The notes beneath the pieces were generated by a model that was not told the DNA's origin, made no database searches, and worked only from the letters and a program-made list of their open reading frames with translations. The position numbers were made by a program, and so were the translations under genes. A DNA stretch of 64,000 bases, from the NCBI RefSeq assembly GCF_030505195.1, contig NZ_CP129673.1, positions 62,001 to 126,000 on the forward strand, read 5' to 3'. How positions within the stretch are numbered: the first letter of the stretch is position 1; every line of letters begins with the position of its first letter. Positions 50,173 through 58,908 of this stretch are shown here, one piece after another. This DNA comes from Comamonas testosteroni (GTDB lineage Bacteria; Pseudomonadota; Gammaproteobacteria; Burkholderiales; Burkholderiaceae_C).

Positions 50173-50934
50173 TTAGATGAAGAGTACTTTTTTCACTGCT
50201 GCGCGCCAAGATGCGTAAGCACTTCCCATAGTCCTCAGCAACCTTAGCATTTCGTCTGCAAGAGGATCATATTTGTCACCATCCTCCCACTGCCCTGCTC
50301 GATCAACGTTCCATTGAGGTGCCAAACAGAGCCTGTAGTTTTGCTCTCTCTGATGATACGGGTATGCGTCAAAATGTTCGTACTGAAATTTTAAGTAGTT
50401 GTCAATATCCTCTACTAATTTCAGTGTCGCACTTGAAATTTCTGGTGATAAAAATTTGTTGCCAGCCTCTTTGTTAGCATTTACGAATGCTTCCAGGGTA
50501 GTCACTTGATTCGAATAGATTGCGTGATCGGTGGCGGTATTTACAATAATATTATGCAAGTATTGCTCTTTTAATCTAGGCTCCAATTTCTGGTAAAGCT
50601 TTCTATCATGCTCCAATAGCAGATCTTGTTGCTCTTTCCTTTCCTGCCTGTTTGCCTTCTCGTTGTAGGCACCGATGATGTTCAGGATGATGTTGTAGAT
50701 CAGTGCTATGAGACATAGCATGAATCCCCAGAAAACGTCTTTCTCGCCGGTGACGGTAAAGTCAAACTGTTTTTTTAATACATGATTAACAATGTCCTCT
50801 AGCAAACTAGAGGTCATCAGCGAGATTCCAAAGAAAATCAAAACCCATGTGATTTTATTATGAAAGCTCGGTTTTATTACACGATATATCTTCAAGCCAA
50901 TATCTAGGAATTTATTCAACTTATCTTCATTCAT
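50173..50934 (-). CDS. Two-helix membrane protein with cytoplasmic domain
   Basis: A 253-residue protein with two membrane helices (about 28-45 and 68-90) and a charged helical cytoplasmic part of about 160 residues (KANRQERKEQQDLLLEHDRK). A+T-rich compared with the backbone. This layout is seen in several abortive-infection effectors, but no family is recognised. Confidence 0.6.
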   Translation of the reverse strand: MNEDKLNKFLDIGLKIYRVIKPSFHNKITWVLIFFGISLMTSSLLEDIVNHVLKKQFDFTVTGEKDVFWGFMLCLIALIYNIILNIIGAYNEKANRQERKEQQDLLLEHDRKLYQKLEPRLKEQYLHNIIVNTATDHAIYSNQVTTLEAFVNANKEAGNKFLSPEISSATLKLVEDIDNYLKFQYEHFDAYPYHQREQNYRLCLAPQWNVDRAGQWEDGDKYDPLADEMLRLLRTMGSAYASWRAAVKKVLFI

Positions 50935-51258
50935 CTTTATAAAATATCAGCACTAATACAGATAAAACCCAATTGGGAGGGTTAGGAACGACAATCAGTA
51001 CACCCAGTTGGAACCAGACACTATGTTCAATCCATACGAAATACGCTGCATAGCTGCAAAACAGATGACGACGAACTTCTATGCCCGCCTCTCTGACCAG
51101 GGAAGCTGCACGGTCGCGTCAAACATGCCTCACAAGCTAGTATTCTGCCTGAGCTGGGCGTGAAATCACTGCCAGTGAGACAGAAGGTAAGCCGCTGCTC
51201 TAGCGGAGCATTCTGTGAGGTAATCCTATTTACATGAGCGCAACTTAAAGGAATGGCA
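50935..51258. other. Intergenic region, 324 bp
   Basis: Divergent promoters for the flanking genes should lie here. A GTGAGGTAATCC string at about 51214 partly resembles the 31-bp repeat but lacks its second half. Nothing else seen. Confidence 0.35.
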
Positions 51259-51471
51259 ATGGAAATCACGATTTTCAAGGAACCCTATCATGGACAACTG
51301 GCAGTCAAGGTGAACCTCCACGAAGAAATTGACGGTCGCGGCACAGAAGTGGATGTGTCTGTCTGGGTCAAATACCAAGATTCGATATCTGCAATGCAAG
51401 CTGAAGCTAAGCAGAAGGCCTTAGAACAACTAAGACGCGCGATCACTGCTCTGGAGGGCGGGGAGGTCTAG
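51259..51471 (+). CDS. Small hypothetical protein (70 aa)
   Basis: A 70-residue protein starting MEITIFKEPYHG, beta strands followed by one helix (EAKQKALEQLRRAITALE). ATG 51259 has AAAGGA 6 nt upstream. A terminator follows. No family recognised. Confidence 0.55.
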   Translation: MEITIFKEPYHGQLAVKVNLHEEIDGRGTEVDVSVWVKYQDSISAMQAEAKQKALEQLRRAITALEGGEV

Positions 51472-51490
51472 CCTGCTCGTTCGTTACAAG

Positions 51491-51519
51491 AGGGCCGCAA
51501 TGGCCCTTTGTTTTTCTTT
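51491..51519 (+). terminator. Intrinsic terminator
   Basis: AGGGCC-gcaat-GGCCCT followed by TTGTTTTTCTTT. Confidence 0.85.
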
Positions 51520-51658
51520 GGTGACTGCAGTTCAAATTCACTCGACCTGCACCATTGGTGGGTCTGTAGATCTTCTAGTCGCTTCGGCACTCCCGGCGAA
51601 CTTGCATTTTGGCAACCCCACGTAAGCTCAATCAAAACGCCGTGAACACGAGTGCCAT

Positions 51659-52261
51659 ATGACCACCGCCCAAAACCGCTTTGTCGCCAACCTGCCACCC
51701 GAGCACCAGGAGATGTACGCCCTCATCCATCCTCTGCCTGATGCGGCATACACCATGGACTGTGCCATCGCTTCAATTGAAAAGACCCTGGCCACCATTG
51801 AGCGAGACTGCACCGATACGCCTAGCGGCTGCTTTGAGCTGGAACCGGACTTTCAGCGTGGCCATGTCTGGTCCCAGGCCCAGCAGGTTGCCTATGTGGA
51901 GGCGATTTTTCGAAAGACCGCGCCCAACCGAATCATGTTCAACTGCCCCGGCTGGACACGCGAGTCCACCACGGCTGGCGACATCAACGACAACGAATTC
52001 CAGTGCATCGACGGCCTGCAACGCCTGACCGCTTGCCGGAAATTTATGGCTGGTGAGTTCGCAGTGTTCGGAAAGTACAAAGCACAGGATCTCAAGGGCA
52101 CTCCCTTTGACCCACGTCGCTTCACGCTTCAGTTCTGCATCTACGAATTCAATTCGCGCGCAGATCTGCTCAACCACTACCTGAGAATCAATGCCGGTGG
52201 TTCTGTCCACACCCCAGAAGAGCTGGACCGCGTTCGCGCTCTGCTGGCGCTGGTCGCATGA
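51659..52261 (+). CDS. DUF262-domain protein (ParB/GmrS-like N-terminal domain only)
   Basis: A 200-residue protein. PDFQRGHVWSQAQQVAYVEAIFR (in adjoining parts, about 63-85) and QCIDGLQRLTACRKF (about 117-131) match DUF262, the ParB-like NTPase/nicking domain of GmrSD restriction systems; the usual DGQQR is DGLQR here. The C-terminal DUF1524 HNH part is absent, so this is a single-domain version. Confidence 0.75.
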   Translation: MTTAQNRFVANLPPEHQEMYALIHPLPDAAYTMDCAIASIEKTLATIERDCTDTPSGCFELEPDFQRGHVWSQAQQVAYVEAIFRKTAPNRIMFNCPGWTRESTTAGDINDNEFQCIDGLQRLTACRKFMAGEFAVFGKYKAQDLKGTPFDPRRFTLQFCIYEFNSRADLLNHYLRINAGGSVHTPEELDRVRALLALVA

Positions 52262-52330
52262 GAGCCGCAACACGCAACGTAGGCTTGTCCAAGCCATTCA
52301 GCTGTCCTTTTTTTTCGTATGTGGCAAACT

Positions 52331-52606
52331 ATGAACATGGCAAAAGCACACACTTCCTCCAAAGCAAAAGCGGGCACGAGCCGCGCTGGCGGTAGCGTGG
52401 TCGTTCAATCCGCTGAGAAGGCTCACAACGCCGATGTCGTCGCACGCAGTTTCGAGAAGAAAATGGCTGCCGCGCGCAAAGCATCCGTGAACAGCCACCT
52501 CGGTTTTGTTGTGCCCAAGTTGACGGGCCAAGAGGCATTGCACTTCATGCGCAGCGTCGGCGGATTTGCTCTGTCTCACGCGAAGACTGCCAAGTCCAAA
52601 AACTGA
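52331..52606 (+). CDS. Small basic protein, candidate antitoxin
   Basis: A 91-residue basic protein (K/A/S rich start, then helix). Its stop overlaps the ATG of the next gene (TGATG at 52604-52608), the arrangement of toxin-antitoxin pairs. No DNA-binding domain recognised. Start uncertain among ATGs at 52319, 52331 and 52337. Confidence 0.5.
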   Translation: MNMAKAHTSSKAKAGTSRAGGSVVVQSAEKAHNADVVARSFEKKMAAARKASVNSHLGFVVPKLTGQEALHFMRSVGGFALSHAKTAKSKN

Positions 52607-53418
52607 TGGGTCAGATCCTTATTGCGTATCACGGTTGTGACGCAACGGTGCGCGATTCGCTCGTGGCAAGGCGAAAGAATCCCTTACCCTCGTCCAATTC
52701 CTATGACTGGCTCTACGATGGGATGTACTTTTTCGAAGGCGACTCGGCCCGCGCCTTGAAACTTGCTACAGCATCCAGCACGCGGCCTCAACACAAGCTC
52801 ACTCGCAACCCCATAGCTACGCCTGCTGTAGTTGGGGCAATTATTGAGATTGATCGCCTGTTTGACCTGACCACACAAAGCGGTATCGAGAACTTCTCTT
52901 CTGCGGCGGAAATCATGGTCAAGGCCTATGAAGTCGATGGAGAAGATCCTCCCAAGAATAAGCCCTCCTTTGAGGGCGACACTGAGAATCTTCACAGGGC
53001 CTTTGACCGAGAAGTGTGCAAGATGGTTCATGCCTTACGCAGGCATGCGAATACCGAGGCGATTGCCCTGGCCGCGCAGATTTCTCAATCGCTCGGGTTG
53101 AATGTGAGCGGTTCACCTATGTTGACCACTGCACAGATGAAGCTACTGGAAGAAGCCACACTTCAGATAGTCAACACTGCACCATTTCAAGCTTCGCGGG
53201 GTGCGTTTGAACAAGGCAAGCAAGTTGACCCATCAAGCGCGATCTTCGATGACACACACCTCCAGCTCGCGGTCCACGATCTTTCTTGCATCAAGGGCTG
53301 GTTCCTGTGTCCTGGTGACAAGCTACTAACCCCTGACGAGTACAGCGCTGCTGAGGACGCCATGAATGCTGCCAAAGTGCAGCGCACAGCCCAGAAGCCT
53401 CGAAAACGTGCCCCCTGA
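52606..53418 (+). CDS. ADP-ribosyltransferase-like putative toxin
   Basis: A 270-residue protein. AYHGCD (7-12), then SYDWLYDGMYFFEGDSARALKLA (in adjoining parts, about 32-54) recall the H-Y-[EDQ]-type motifs of ADP-ribosyltransferase-fold enzymes (YHG..., G-x-Y-F-x-E). The rest is helical. Coupled to a small basic protein upstream. The fold assignment is from motif resemblance only. Confidence 0.45.
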   Translation: MGQILIAYHGCDATVRDSLVARRKNPLPSSNSYDWLYDGMYFFEGDSARALKLATASSTRPQHKLTRNPIATPAVVGAIIEIDRLFDLTTQSGIENFSSAAEIMVKAYEVDGEDPPKNKPSFEGDTENLHRAFDREVCKMVHALRRHANTEAIALAAQISQSLGLNVSGSPMLTTAQMKLLEEATLQIVNTAPFQASRGAFEQGKQVDPSSAIFDDTHLQLAVHDLSCIKGWFLCPGDKLLTPDEYSAAEDAMNAAKVQRTAQKPRKRAP

Positions 53419-53425
53419 TAGATCC

Positions 53426-53788
53426 ATGCGTTCCCTTCTTACTTTTGCTCTCGCCCTCTTTGTCTTCTACACAGGCCTCAACCTCGCAGCGCGGCTGCAG
53501 GTCCACGAGCAGGCCAAGCTTATCGATAAGAGCGGCCAAGTCTTCGAAGGCCGCATGAGCCGCGATATCCTGACTGGGGACTATCGAATCGACTCTCCGT
53601 CGAGCGTTGGCGAGGTCAGGATCATCCCGAAAGAACAAATTGGTGGACTGGTCTATGTTGAGAGCGATGGCTTGCCCTGGCAGTCCACGGTCACTATGTA
53701 CGGAACAATCGTTTTGATGCTGTTGCTCTTCGGATATGACATTTTCAGGAGCATGCGAAAGGGCGAGCGCCCTACCGATCGGGCCTAG
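53426..53788 (+). CDS. Membrane protein of unknown function (120 aa)
   Basis: A 120-residue protein with an N-terminal membrane helix (SLLTFALALFVFYTGLNLA), a periplasmic beta-rich stretch and a second helix (TVTMYGTIVLMLLLFGYDIF). It starts 7 nt after the toxin-like gene, so may belong to that unit. Terminator follows. Confidence 0.55.
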   Translation: MRSLLTFALALFVFYTGLNLAARLQVHEQAKLIDKSGQVFEGRMSRDILTGDYRIDSPSSVGEVRIIPKEQIGGLVYVESDGLPWQSTVTMYGTIVLMLLLFGYDIFRSMRKGERPTDRA

Positions 53789-53813
53789 AACCAGGTGCTC
53801 CCTTCCCGAACGA

Positions 53814-53835
53814 CCTGCCTTGGGCAGGTTTTTTT
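53814..53835 (+). terminator. Intrinsic terminator
   Basis: CCTGCC-ttg-GGCAGG followed by seven T. Confidence 0.88.
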
Positions 53836-53874
53836 ACGCTATTGCTGGCGCTGCCTACTTTCAGGTCCTGGAAA

Positions 53875-53892
53875 GGGTTGCAATTTATGAGG
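53875..53892 (+). promoter_or_regulatory. GGGTTGCAATTT element, copy 2
   Basis: GGGTTGCAATTTATGAGG, 40 nt after a terminator and 99 nt before the gene at 53991. Confidence 0.4.
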
Positions 53893-53990
53893 CACCCTTA
53901 AAGTGGATTTCAACTGGTTGGCTGAAGCCACGTTGTGACAACCATTAAGCAAGAATCGAACAACACATCAAGGAATATGAGGGAGCCGCT

Positions 53991-54356
53991 ATGAACTTCA
54001 AAGCAAAATTTCACGCCTATCGTCTCTTTGGACTGCACACATGCAGTTCGCTCTGGCCTCTCCTCTTCATTTTCACTGTTGGCTTGTTCTACGGAACCAC
54101 AGCAGCTGATGTGTTCTTCGAGTCCACCAGGAGCATCCGTTATTCCGCAATCATCATCGGTTCCTTCTTCGCGTATTTCGGCTCTCCAACTTTGATTGGC
54201 TTCATCCATGCTGCCAAATTACGTCGCATGTACGGACAGGACGTGAGCGAAGCTATGACGGCAAAGTTTGCACATCTGAAGGATGGCGATACTGTAGATT
54301 TCACACTTGCTGAAGTCATCGACGGCGTTTCTCGCGCGCGGCGCACAGCTCGATAG
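53991..54356 (+). CDS. Membrane protein of unknown function (121 aa)
   Basis: A 121-residue protein with two membrane helices (about 21-42 and 50-75) and a charged C-terminus. SD GGGAG precedes the ATG. It has its own terminator and a preceding GGGTTGCA element: a self-contained unit. Confidence 0.55.
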   Translation: MNFKAKFHAYRLFGLHTCSSLWPLLFIFTVGLFYGTTAADVFFESTRSIRYSAIIIGSFFAYFGSPTLIGFIHAAKLRRMYGQDVSEAMTAKFAHLKDGDTVDFTLAEVIDGVSRARRTAR

Positions 54357-54452
54357 AACAAGAAATAGATCGACTTTGAGATTACCTACCGGGGGGCGCT
54401 TGAACTCAGCACCGCGTCTCAGGACTGAACAATCCAGCGCCACTTCAAGAAA

Positions 54453-54475
54453 CCTGCCAAGTGCAGGTTTTTTTT
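54453..54475 (+). terminator. Intrinsic terminator
   Basis: CCTGC-caagt-GCAGG followed by eight T; close to a copy of the terminator at 53814. Confidence 0.88.
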
Positions 54476-54517
54476 GCGCCCCGAGGCTGAGCCTGCCCGT
54501 CCTGAGCCTACTGGAGA

Positions 54518-54533
54518 GGGTTGCATTTTCTGA
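54518..54533 (+). promoter_or_regulatory. GGGTTGCATTT element, copy 3
   Basis: GGGTTGCATTTTCTGA, 43 nt after a terminator and 45 nt before the gene at 54578. Confidence 0.4.
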
Positions 54534-54577
54534 ACTACCAGGAGACTAGAAGCGTACTCACTTCCTGAAAGAACTCC

Positions 54578-55084
54578 ATGGGACAAGCGAAGGCCAAGAA
54601 CTCTGGCCGCTCTGTACTAACCGAGGCCATGCGCGCCAACATGCTGGGCAATGACCCTTTCAACATTGCATACAAGTTCCTGTATGAACAAGTCGAGCAG
54701 GTCTACACCTCCAAAGGTGGATTCCCCAATACGCTCATAGGCATGCATTTCGATAACGGTCTGCTTGATCGCCTCTACCCCACAGTCATTCGCCGCTTGG
54801 AGGATGTGCCAGGATTGCGCCATGCCATGCTGCAGTATTCCCCGATGGTGGCGCACGTCTTTGAGGCCTGGACAGCGCCACCGGATAGGCCAGATCTTTC
54901 CCCTAGCCAACATCCTGAACGCAAGGACTGCGTGACCTTCATGCTCCACACGAGTGATCTGTGCGCAGTCGCCAGATGCATAGTTAACCCCGCTATGCGA
55001 ACCATCCAGCATGACGAACTCTTTTACCCTGACAAAGTAGGCGGTCGATTGGGCCGAGATCTTCCCAACATGATTCACCACTGA
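54578..55084 (+). CDS. Hypothetical protein (168 aa)
   Basis: A 168-residue soluble protein (MGQAKAKNSGRSVLTEAMR start, FYPDKVGGRLGRDLP near the end). No family recognised. Own upstream GGGTTGCA element. Confidence 0.5.
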   Translation: MGQAKAKNSGRSVLTEAMRANMLGNDPFNIAYKFLYEQVEQVYTSKGGFPNTLIGMHFDNGLLDRLYPTVIRRLEDVPGLRHAMLQYSPMVAHVFEAWTAPPDRPDLSPSQHPERKDCVTFMLHTSDLCAVARCIVNPAMRTIQHDELFYPDKVGGRLGRDLPNMIHH

Positions 55085-55149
55085 TTTCAGCTTTGTGCTG
55101 CTTTGACGATATAGCTTTGTGCGACACCACCACAACGAAATGAGCTGAA

Positions 55150-55386
55150 ATGGAAATTGACGATAACGATTTGGTCACGCAATTCAACCTCTGGCGCGAC
55201 TACGCTAACCGCGACTTCTGCTATGCAGACAGCCATCATGCAGGTGAGTTTCTGAACACGCTGCAGACAGAGTGGCGCAGGCGCTATCCATCTCGCTACG
55301 TACCTAACCCGGTAAGTCCTCGTGATGGCAGATCTAACTGTCAGATTCTGTGGAGCCAAGCTGAAGAGGCGCGCTACAACAGCTAA
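55150..55386 (+). CDS. Small hypothetical protein (78 aa)
   Basis: A 78-residue protein rich in aromatic and charged residues (FNLWRDYANRDFCYADSHH). No family recognised; followed by a terminator. Confidence 0.45.
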   Translation: MEIDDNDLVTQFNLWRDYANRDFCYADSHHAGEFLNTLQTEWRRRYPSRYVPNPVSPRDGRSNCQILWSQAEEARYNS

Positions 55387-55436
55387 CGCTCTAGGTCCGA
55401 AGCCGCACCCTTAGATCTACCTGTCGCACCAATACA

Positions 55437-55468
55437 AAAGCCCGCTGGCATGCCAAGCGGGCTTTTTC
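55437..55468. terminator. Bidirectional intrinsic terminator
   Basis: AAAGCCCGC, 11-nt loop, GCGGGCTTT followed by TTC; between converging genes. Confidence 0.85.
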
Positions 55469-55485
55469 TTTTGAGCTGGCGCGGT

Positions 55486-55749
55486 TTAGCGCGAAGTGCC
55501 AGACCCTTCTGGACAGGCCTTGGTCACAAAGCGGCCCGTGGTGTTTGTTGCCCCGATAGGCTTCAGCTCCACCGTCAGACCATCTGGAGCTTCTGGACCT
55601 CTAAGCCCTTTCACGCTGCCATCTTCATAGAGCGCCCAGAGCACGACTGGGATCGTTGTTTTCCAGTTCTCATTGGGATCAGGCCTGTATTCATAGCACC
55701 AGTCTCCTGCAGGCGCGATCTGAACAATCTTCGGTTGCTTGTTTTCCAT
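55486..55749 (-). CDS. Hypothetical protein (87 aa)
   Basis: An 87-residue protein, probably beta-rich (WCYEYRPDPNENWKTTIPVVLWALYEDG, broken by a proline pair). No family recognised; a minus-strand neighbour of the ASCH gene. Confidence 0.55.
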   Translation of the reverse strand: MENKQPKIVQIAPAGDWCYEYRPDPNENWKTTIPVVLWALYEDGSVKGLRGPEAPDGLTVELKPIGATNTTGRFVTKACPEGSGTSR

Positions 55750-55824
55750 AAAGGTCTTTCTGTGAGTTGGGATTTGCTGGTTGTCGGGCCTGGTTGCCTG
55801 CTTGAGCTGGCTCTATTGTGTGGA

Positions 55825-56106
55825 TTACGATATCGCGCTCACATCGATGGCATAGACATCTACCGGATCTGGCCCGAAATGAGGGTGCGTGATAGTTTTC
55901 CGTGTGTACCCACGCCAAGGAAGCACCAGGCGGCGCTCATGGTCGTCTGCGGCGGGGTAGCCCAGGGTCAGCACGATTTGAGCGTAGGAGCGCCCCTCCA
56001 GACGCTTTGACCAGTAGGGCTTGGCCAGCCGATATTCCTCATGCTTTGAACCGTCCCGGATGGCCTCGAAATATGCTCCTTTGAGCGATAGCGTCAGGAC
56101 AGGCAA
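55825..56106 (-). CDS. ASCH-domain protein
   Basis: A 93-residue ASCH domain: LTLSLKGAYFEAIRDGSKHEEYRL, RLEGRSYAQIVLTLGYPAA, ITHPHFGP and VDVYAIDV are the family's conserved blocks (listed as separate short parts of one domain). ASCH domains bind RNA or modified nucleotides. The gene is full length, but the Tn21-type inverted repeat begins only 17 bp before its ATG, so its own promoter and SD region were replaced by transposon sequence. Confidence 0.8.
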   Translation of the reverse strand: MPVLTLSLKGAYFEAIRDGSKHEEYRLAKPYWSKRLEGRSYAQIVLTLGYPAADDHERRLVLPWRGYTRKTITHPHFGPDPVDVYAIDVSAIS

Positions 56107-56123
56107 TCGAGCTTGCGCGCCCT

Positions 56124-56161
56124 GGGGTCGTCTCAGAAAACGGAAAATAAAGCACGTTAAG
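56124..56161 (+). repeat. Left 38-bp inverted repeat of the Tn21-subgroup transposon
   Basis: Starts GGGGTCGTCTCAG and ends CACGTTAAG, the typical Tn21/Tn501-type terminal repeat. It pairs with 63585-63622 with two mismatches. Flanking 5 bp is GCCCT. Confidence 0.92.
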
Positions 56162-56199
56162 GCAAAACGGCTCCACCGTTGGGCATCAATACGGCTTTG

Positions 56200-56535
56200 T
56201 CATTGACGCTCTGTTGCGCATTCCTGGCAGAACACAACAGCAGGATCGGCGTTCAACCGTTCCGGCTCCAAATCACTGTGACAGGCGCAGCACAGCCCAT
56301 AGGTGCCAGAGTCGAGGCGGGCCAGCGCAGCTTCGACCTTGCGCTTGCGAATGGTCAGCCGCTCCCGCAATCCTTGGGCGAGAGCCTGCTGTTGGAGGGC
56401 GTCGATACGCGACACCCTACCGACACAGGATTGATCCAGCTCGACCGGCGCGGCGGACTGTTGAGCCTGCTGGATTGCCTCAACGGTTTCCCTTTGCTCG
56501 ATCAGCAGTCGAGCGCGGAACTGTTCCATGTCCAT
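56200..56535 (-). CDS. DksA/TraR-family zinc-finger protein
   Basis: A 111-residue protein: N-terminal coiled coil and a C-terminal C4 zinc finger CCACHSDL...FCQEC (about 82-105). Such proteins bind in the RNA-polymerase secondary channel and alter stress and ribosomal transcription. It is the last of three minus-strand cargo genes, after usp. Confidence 0.85.
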   Translation of the reverse strand: MDMEQFRARLLIEQRETVEAIQQAQQSAAPVELDQSCVGRVSRIDALQQQALAQGLRERLTIRKRKVEAALARLDSGTYGLCCACHSDLEPERLNADPAVVFCQECATERQ

Positions 56536-56551
56536 TGAGGCGACTCCTTCG

Positions 56552-57415
56552 CTATCGCAGTAGAAGCGTGGGGACGGTCGAGGAACGCAGCAGGTCAGCG
56601 GTCTTGCTGCCGAACATCAAAGTGCGCAGCGGCGAGTGACCGAATGCGCCCATGATGAGCATGTCGATGGACTGCTCCTTGACCGTCTTGGCGATGATGT
56701 TTTCCGCATCGCCGGGGATCAGCGAGGCGGTCACATTGAAGCCAGAGGCCTCCAAGGTGGTCTTGGCCCAATCAAGCTGCTTGGGTGCGTCCTGGCTTTC
56801 CTTTCCCGACATCAGCAGGGTGATTGGCAAGCCACGGAACAGCGGGCTGCCTGCGACCATTTCGACGCCACGCCGGGTCACGGTACTACCGTCGAAGGCG
56901 ATCATCACGCGCTGCGGCTCTTTGAAGCCTTCGGTCACGGTCAGGATCGGTTTGTGCAGGGACCGCACTACCTGTTCCACATTGCGGCCCAAGTCGCGCT
57001 GTGTCGTTTCTGCGGCTTCGCCACGGCGTCCGAGTACCAGCAGGCGCACGCCGTCTTCCTGTTCGGCCAGCGTGGCTTCCAGCTCACCATGACGCTGGCG
57101 AACATCGACCAGCGCGGCACCGGCAGCGGTGGCCCGTTCGCGCAGGCGGTTCAGGAAGATGCGGCCTTGTTCACGAGCATTCTTGGTGCGGGCCTCGTCT
57201 TCTGCGGAGAGCTTGGTCAGCAGGTTTTCTTGGGCGTCGATGCCGATGGCCCCGCTGTGATCTTCGCCTGATCCCTGCTCGGGGTGGCGGTCGATGACGT
57301 GTAGGAACTCCAGCGGCGCGTCCATGCGGCGAGCGGCCCATGCGGCGTAGTCAGCCACGTATTCGGCGAAGTGGGATTGATCCACGCAGGCCAGCACTTT
57401 GTTTTCGTTCTTCAT
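56552..57415 (-). CDS. Tandem universal stress protein
   Basis: A 287-residue protein of two UspA domains. The second has the ATP-binding motif G-x2-G-x9-G-S (GAFGHS...FGSKTADLL); the first has a variant (GRRGE...). SD present (AGGAAACAGG). It lies 14 nt after sulP; usp-sulP pairs are common on transposons and resistance islands. Confidence 0.88.
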   Translation of the reverse strand: MKNENKVLACVDQSHFAEYVADYAAWAARRMDAPLEFLHVIDRHPEQGSGEDHSGAIGIDAQENLLTKLSAEDEARTKNAREQGRIFLNRLRERATAAGAALVDVRQRHGELEATLAEQEDGVRLLVLGRRGEAAETTQRDLGRNVEQVVRSLHKPILTVTEGFKEPQRVMIAFDGSTVTRRGVEMVAGSPLFRGLPITLLMSGKESQDAPKQLDWAKTTLEASGFNVTASLIPGDAENIIAKTVKEQSIDMLIMGAFGHSPLRTLMFGSKTADLLRSSTVPTLLLR

Positions 57416-57429
57416 GATCCTGTTTCCTC

Positions 57430-58908
57430 TCAGTGGCCCATCAGCATGTCGTCGGCACCGTCTTTGTCATGCACGGCGAACTTGTCCACTAGCGTGGCGC
57501 TAGCCTCGTTCAAGCCGATGACTTCTACCTCGGTGGCTTCACGGCGGAACTTGATGACCACCTTGTCCAAGGCACTGACAGCGGTGATGTCCCAGAAGTG
57601 GGCACGGCTCACGTCAATGCGCACCTTCTCGATGACCTCCTTGTAGTCGAAGGCATTGATGAAGCGTTCCGACGAGGCGAAGAACACCTGGCCGGTGATG
57701 GTGTAGGTGCGCACGCGGCCTTCGTCCTCAGTGCGAGAGGTGACGCGCAGAATCTGGCCCACCTTGTGCGCGAAGAAAAAGCCTGACAACAACACGCCGA
57801 CCAGCACGCCCTTGGCCAAGTCGTGGGTGCCGACCGTCACCACCACGGTGGCCAGCATCACCACGCTGGAGCTTTTGGGGTGCTCGCGCAGATTGCGGAT
57901 CGAGGCCCAGTTGAAGGTGCCGATGGACACCATGATCATCACCGCGACCAGTGCGGCCATCGGAATGCGGGCCACCCAGTCACCGATGAACACCACCATC
58001 AGCAGCAGGAACACGCCAGCGGCCAGCGTGGAGAGTCGGCCACGGCCGCCGGATTTCACGTTAATGACCGACTGGCCAATCATGGCGCAACCGGCCATGC
58101 CACCGAGGAAGCCGGAGGCGATATTGGCGACACCCTGGCCCACGCATTCACGGTTCTTGTTGCTGTTGGAGTCGGTCAGATCATCGACGATGGAAGCCGT
58201 CATCATGGATTCCAGCAGGCCGACGACTGCCAAGGTGGCCGAGACAGGGAAGATGATCTTGAGCGTTTCGAGGTTCAACGGCACATCAGGCAGCAGGAAC
58301 ACCGGCAGGCTGTCGGGCAGCTTGCCCATGTCGCCCACGGTGCGAATGTCGAGACCGAGGAAGATCGCTACGGCAGTCAGTACGACGATGGCGACCAGCG
58401 GCGACGGCACCGCCTTTGTGATGTAGGGGAAGCCGTAGATGATGCCCAGACCTGCCGCCGTCATGGCATAGACATGCCACGTCACGTTGGTCAGCTCGGG
58501 CAACTGAGCCATGAAGATCAGGATGGCCAGCGCGTTGACAAAGCCCGTGATGACCGAGCGAGAGACAAAGCGCATCAATGCGCCGAGCTTGAGCCAGCCC
58601 GCGAGAATTTGCAGCACGCCGGTCAGCACGGTGGCAGCCAGCAGATATTGCAGGCCGTGGTCTTTGACCAAGGTCACCATCAGCAGCGCCATTGCACCTG
58701 TGGCCCCAGACACCATGCCAGGGCGACCACCGGCAAAGGCAATGATTGCGGCAATGCTGAATGAGGCGTAAAGGCCGACCTTGGGATCGACGCCCGCAAT
58801 GATCGAGAAGGCAATCGCCTCGGGGATCAGTGCCAGCGCGACGACGATGCCCGCTAGTAGGTCGTTTCGGACATTGGAAAGCCAGTCCTGGCGTAAGGAT
58901 TTCATCAT
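57430..58908 (-). CDS. SulP-family anion transporter with STAS domain
   Basis: A 492-residue permease. About 10-12 membrane helices fill residues 20-390 ([21 protein letters not shown] is the classic SulP entry, in adjoining parts), followed by a C-terminal STAS domain ([31 protein letters not shown]). Substrate could be sulfate or bicarbonate. ATG 58908 (or 58905) is taken as start because the upstream extension is not SulP-like. Confidence 0.88.
   Translation of the reverse strand: MMKSLRQDWLSNVRNDLLAGIVVALALIPEAIAFSIIAGVDPKVGLYASFSIAAIIAFAGGRPGMVSGATGAMALLMVTLVKDHGLQYLLAATVLTGVLQILAGWLKLGALMRFVSRSVITGFVNALAILIFMAQLPELTNVTWHVYAMTAAGLGIIYGFPYITKAVPSPLVAIVVLTAVAIFLGLDIRTVGDMGKLPDSLPVFLLPDVPLNLETLKIIFPVSATLAVVGLLESMMTASIVDDLTDSNSNKNRECVGQGVANIASGFLGGMAGCAMIGQSVINVKSGGRGRLSTLAAGVFLLLMVVFIGDWVARIPMAALVAVMIMVSIGTFNWASIRNLREHPKSSSVVMLATVVVTVGTHDLAKGVLVGVLLSGFFFAHKVGQILRVTSRTEDEGRVRTYTITGQVFFASSERFINAFDYKEVIEKVRIDVSRAHFWDITAVSALDKVVIKFRREATEVEVIGLNEASATLVDKFAVHDKDGADDMLMGH

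Noticed and set aside
51214..51245. Fifth copy of the 31-bp element (GTGAGGTAATCC)
   Set aside because: Only the first eight bases agree; the CTGGC and AAACAAACAGC parts are missing.
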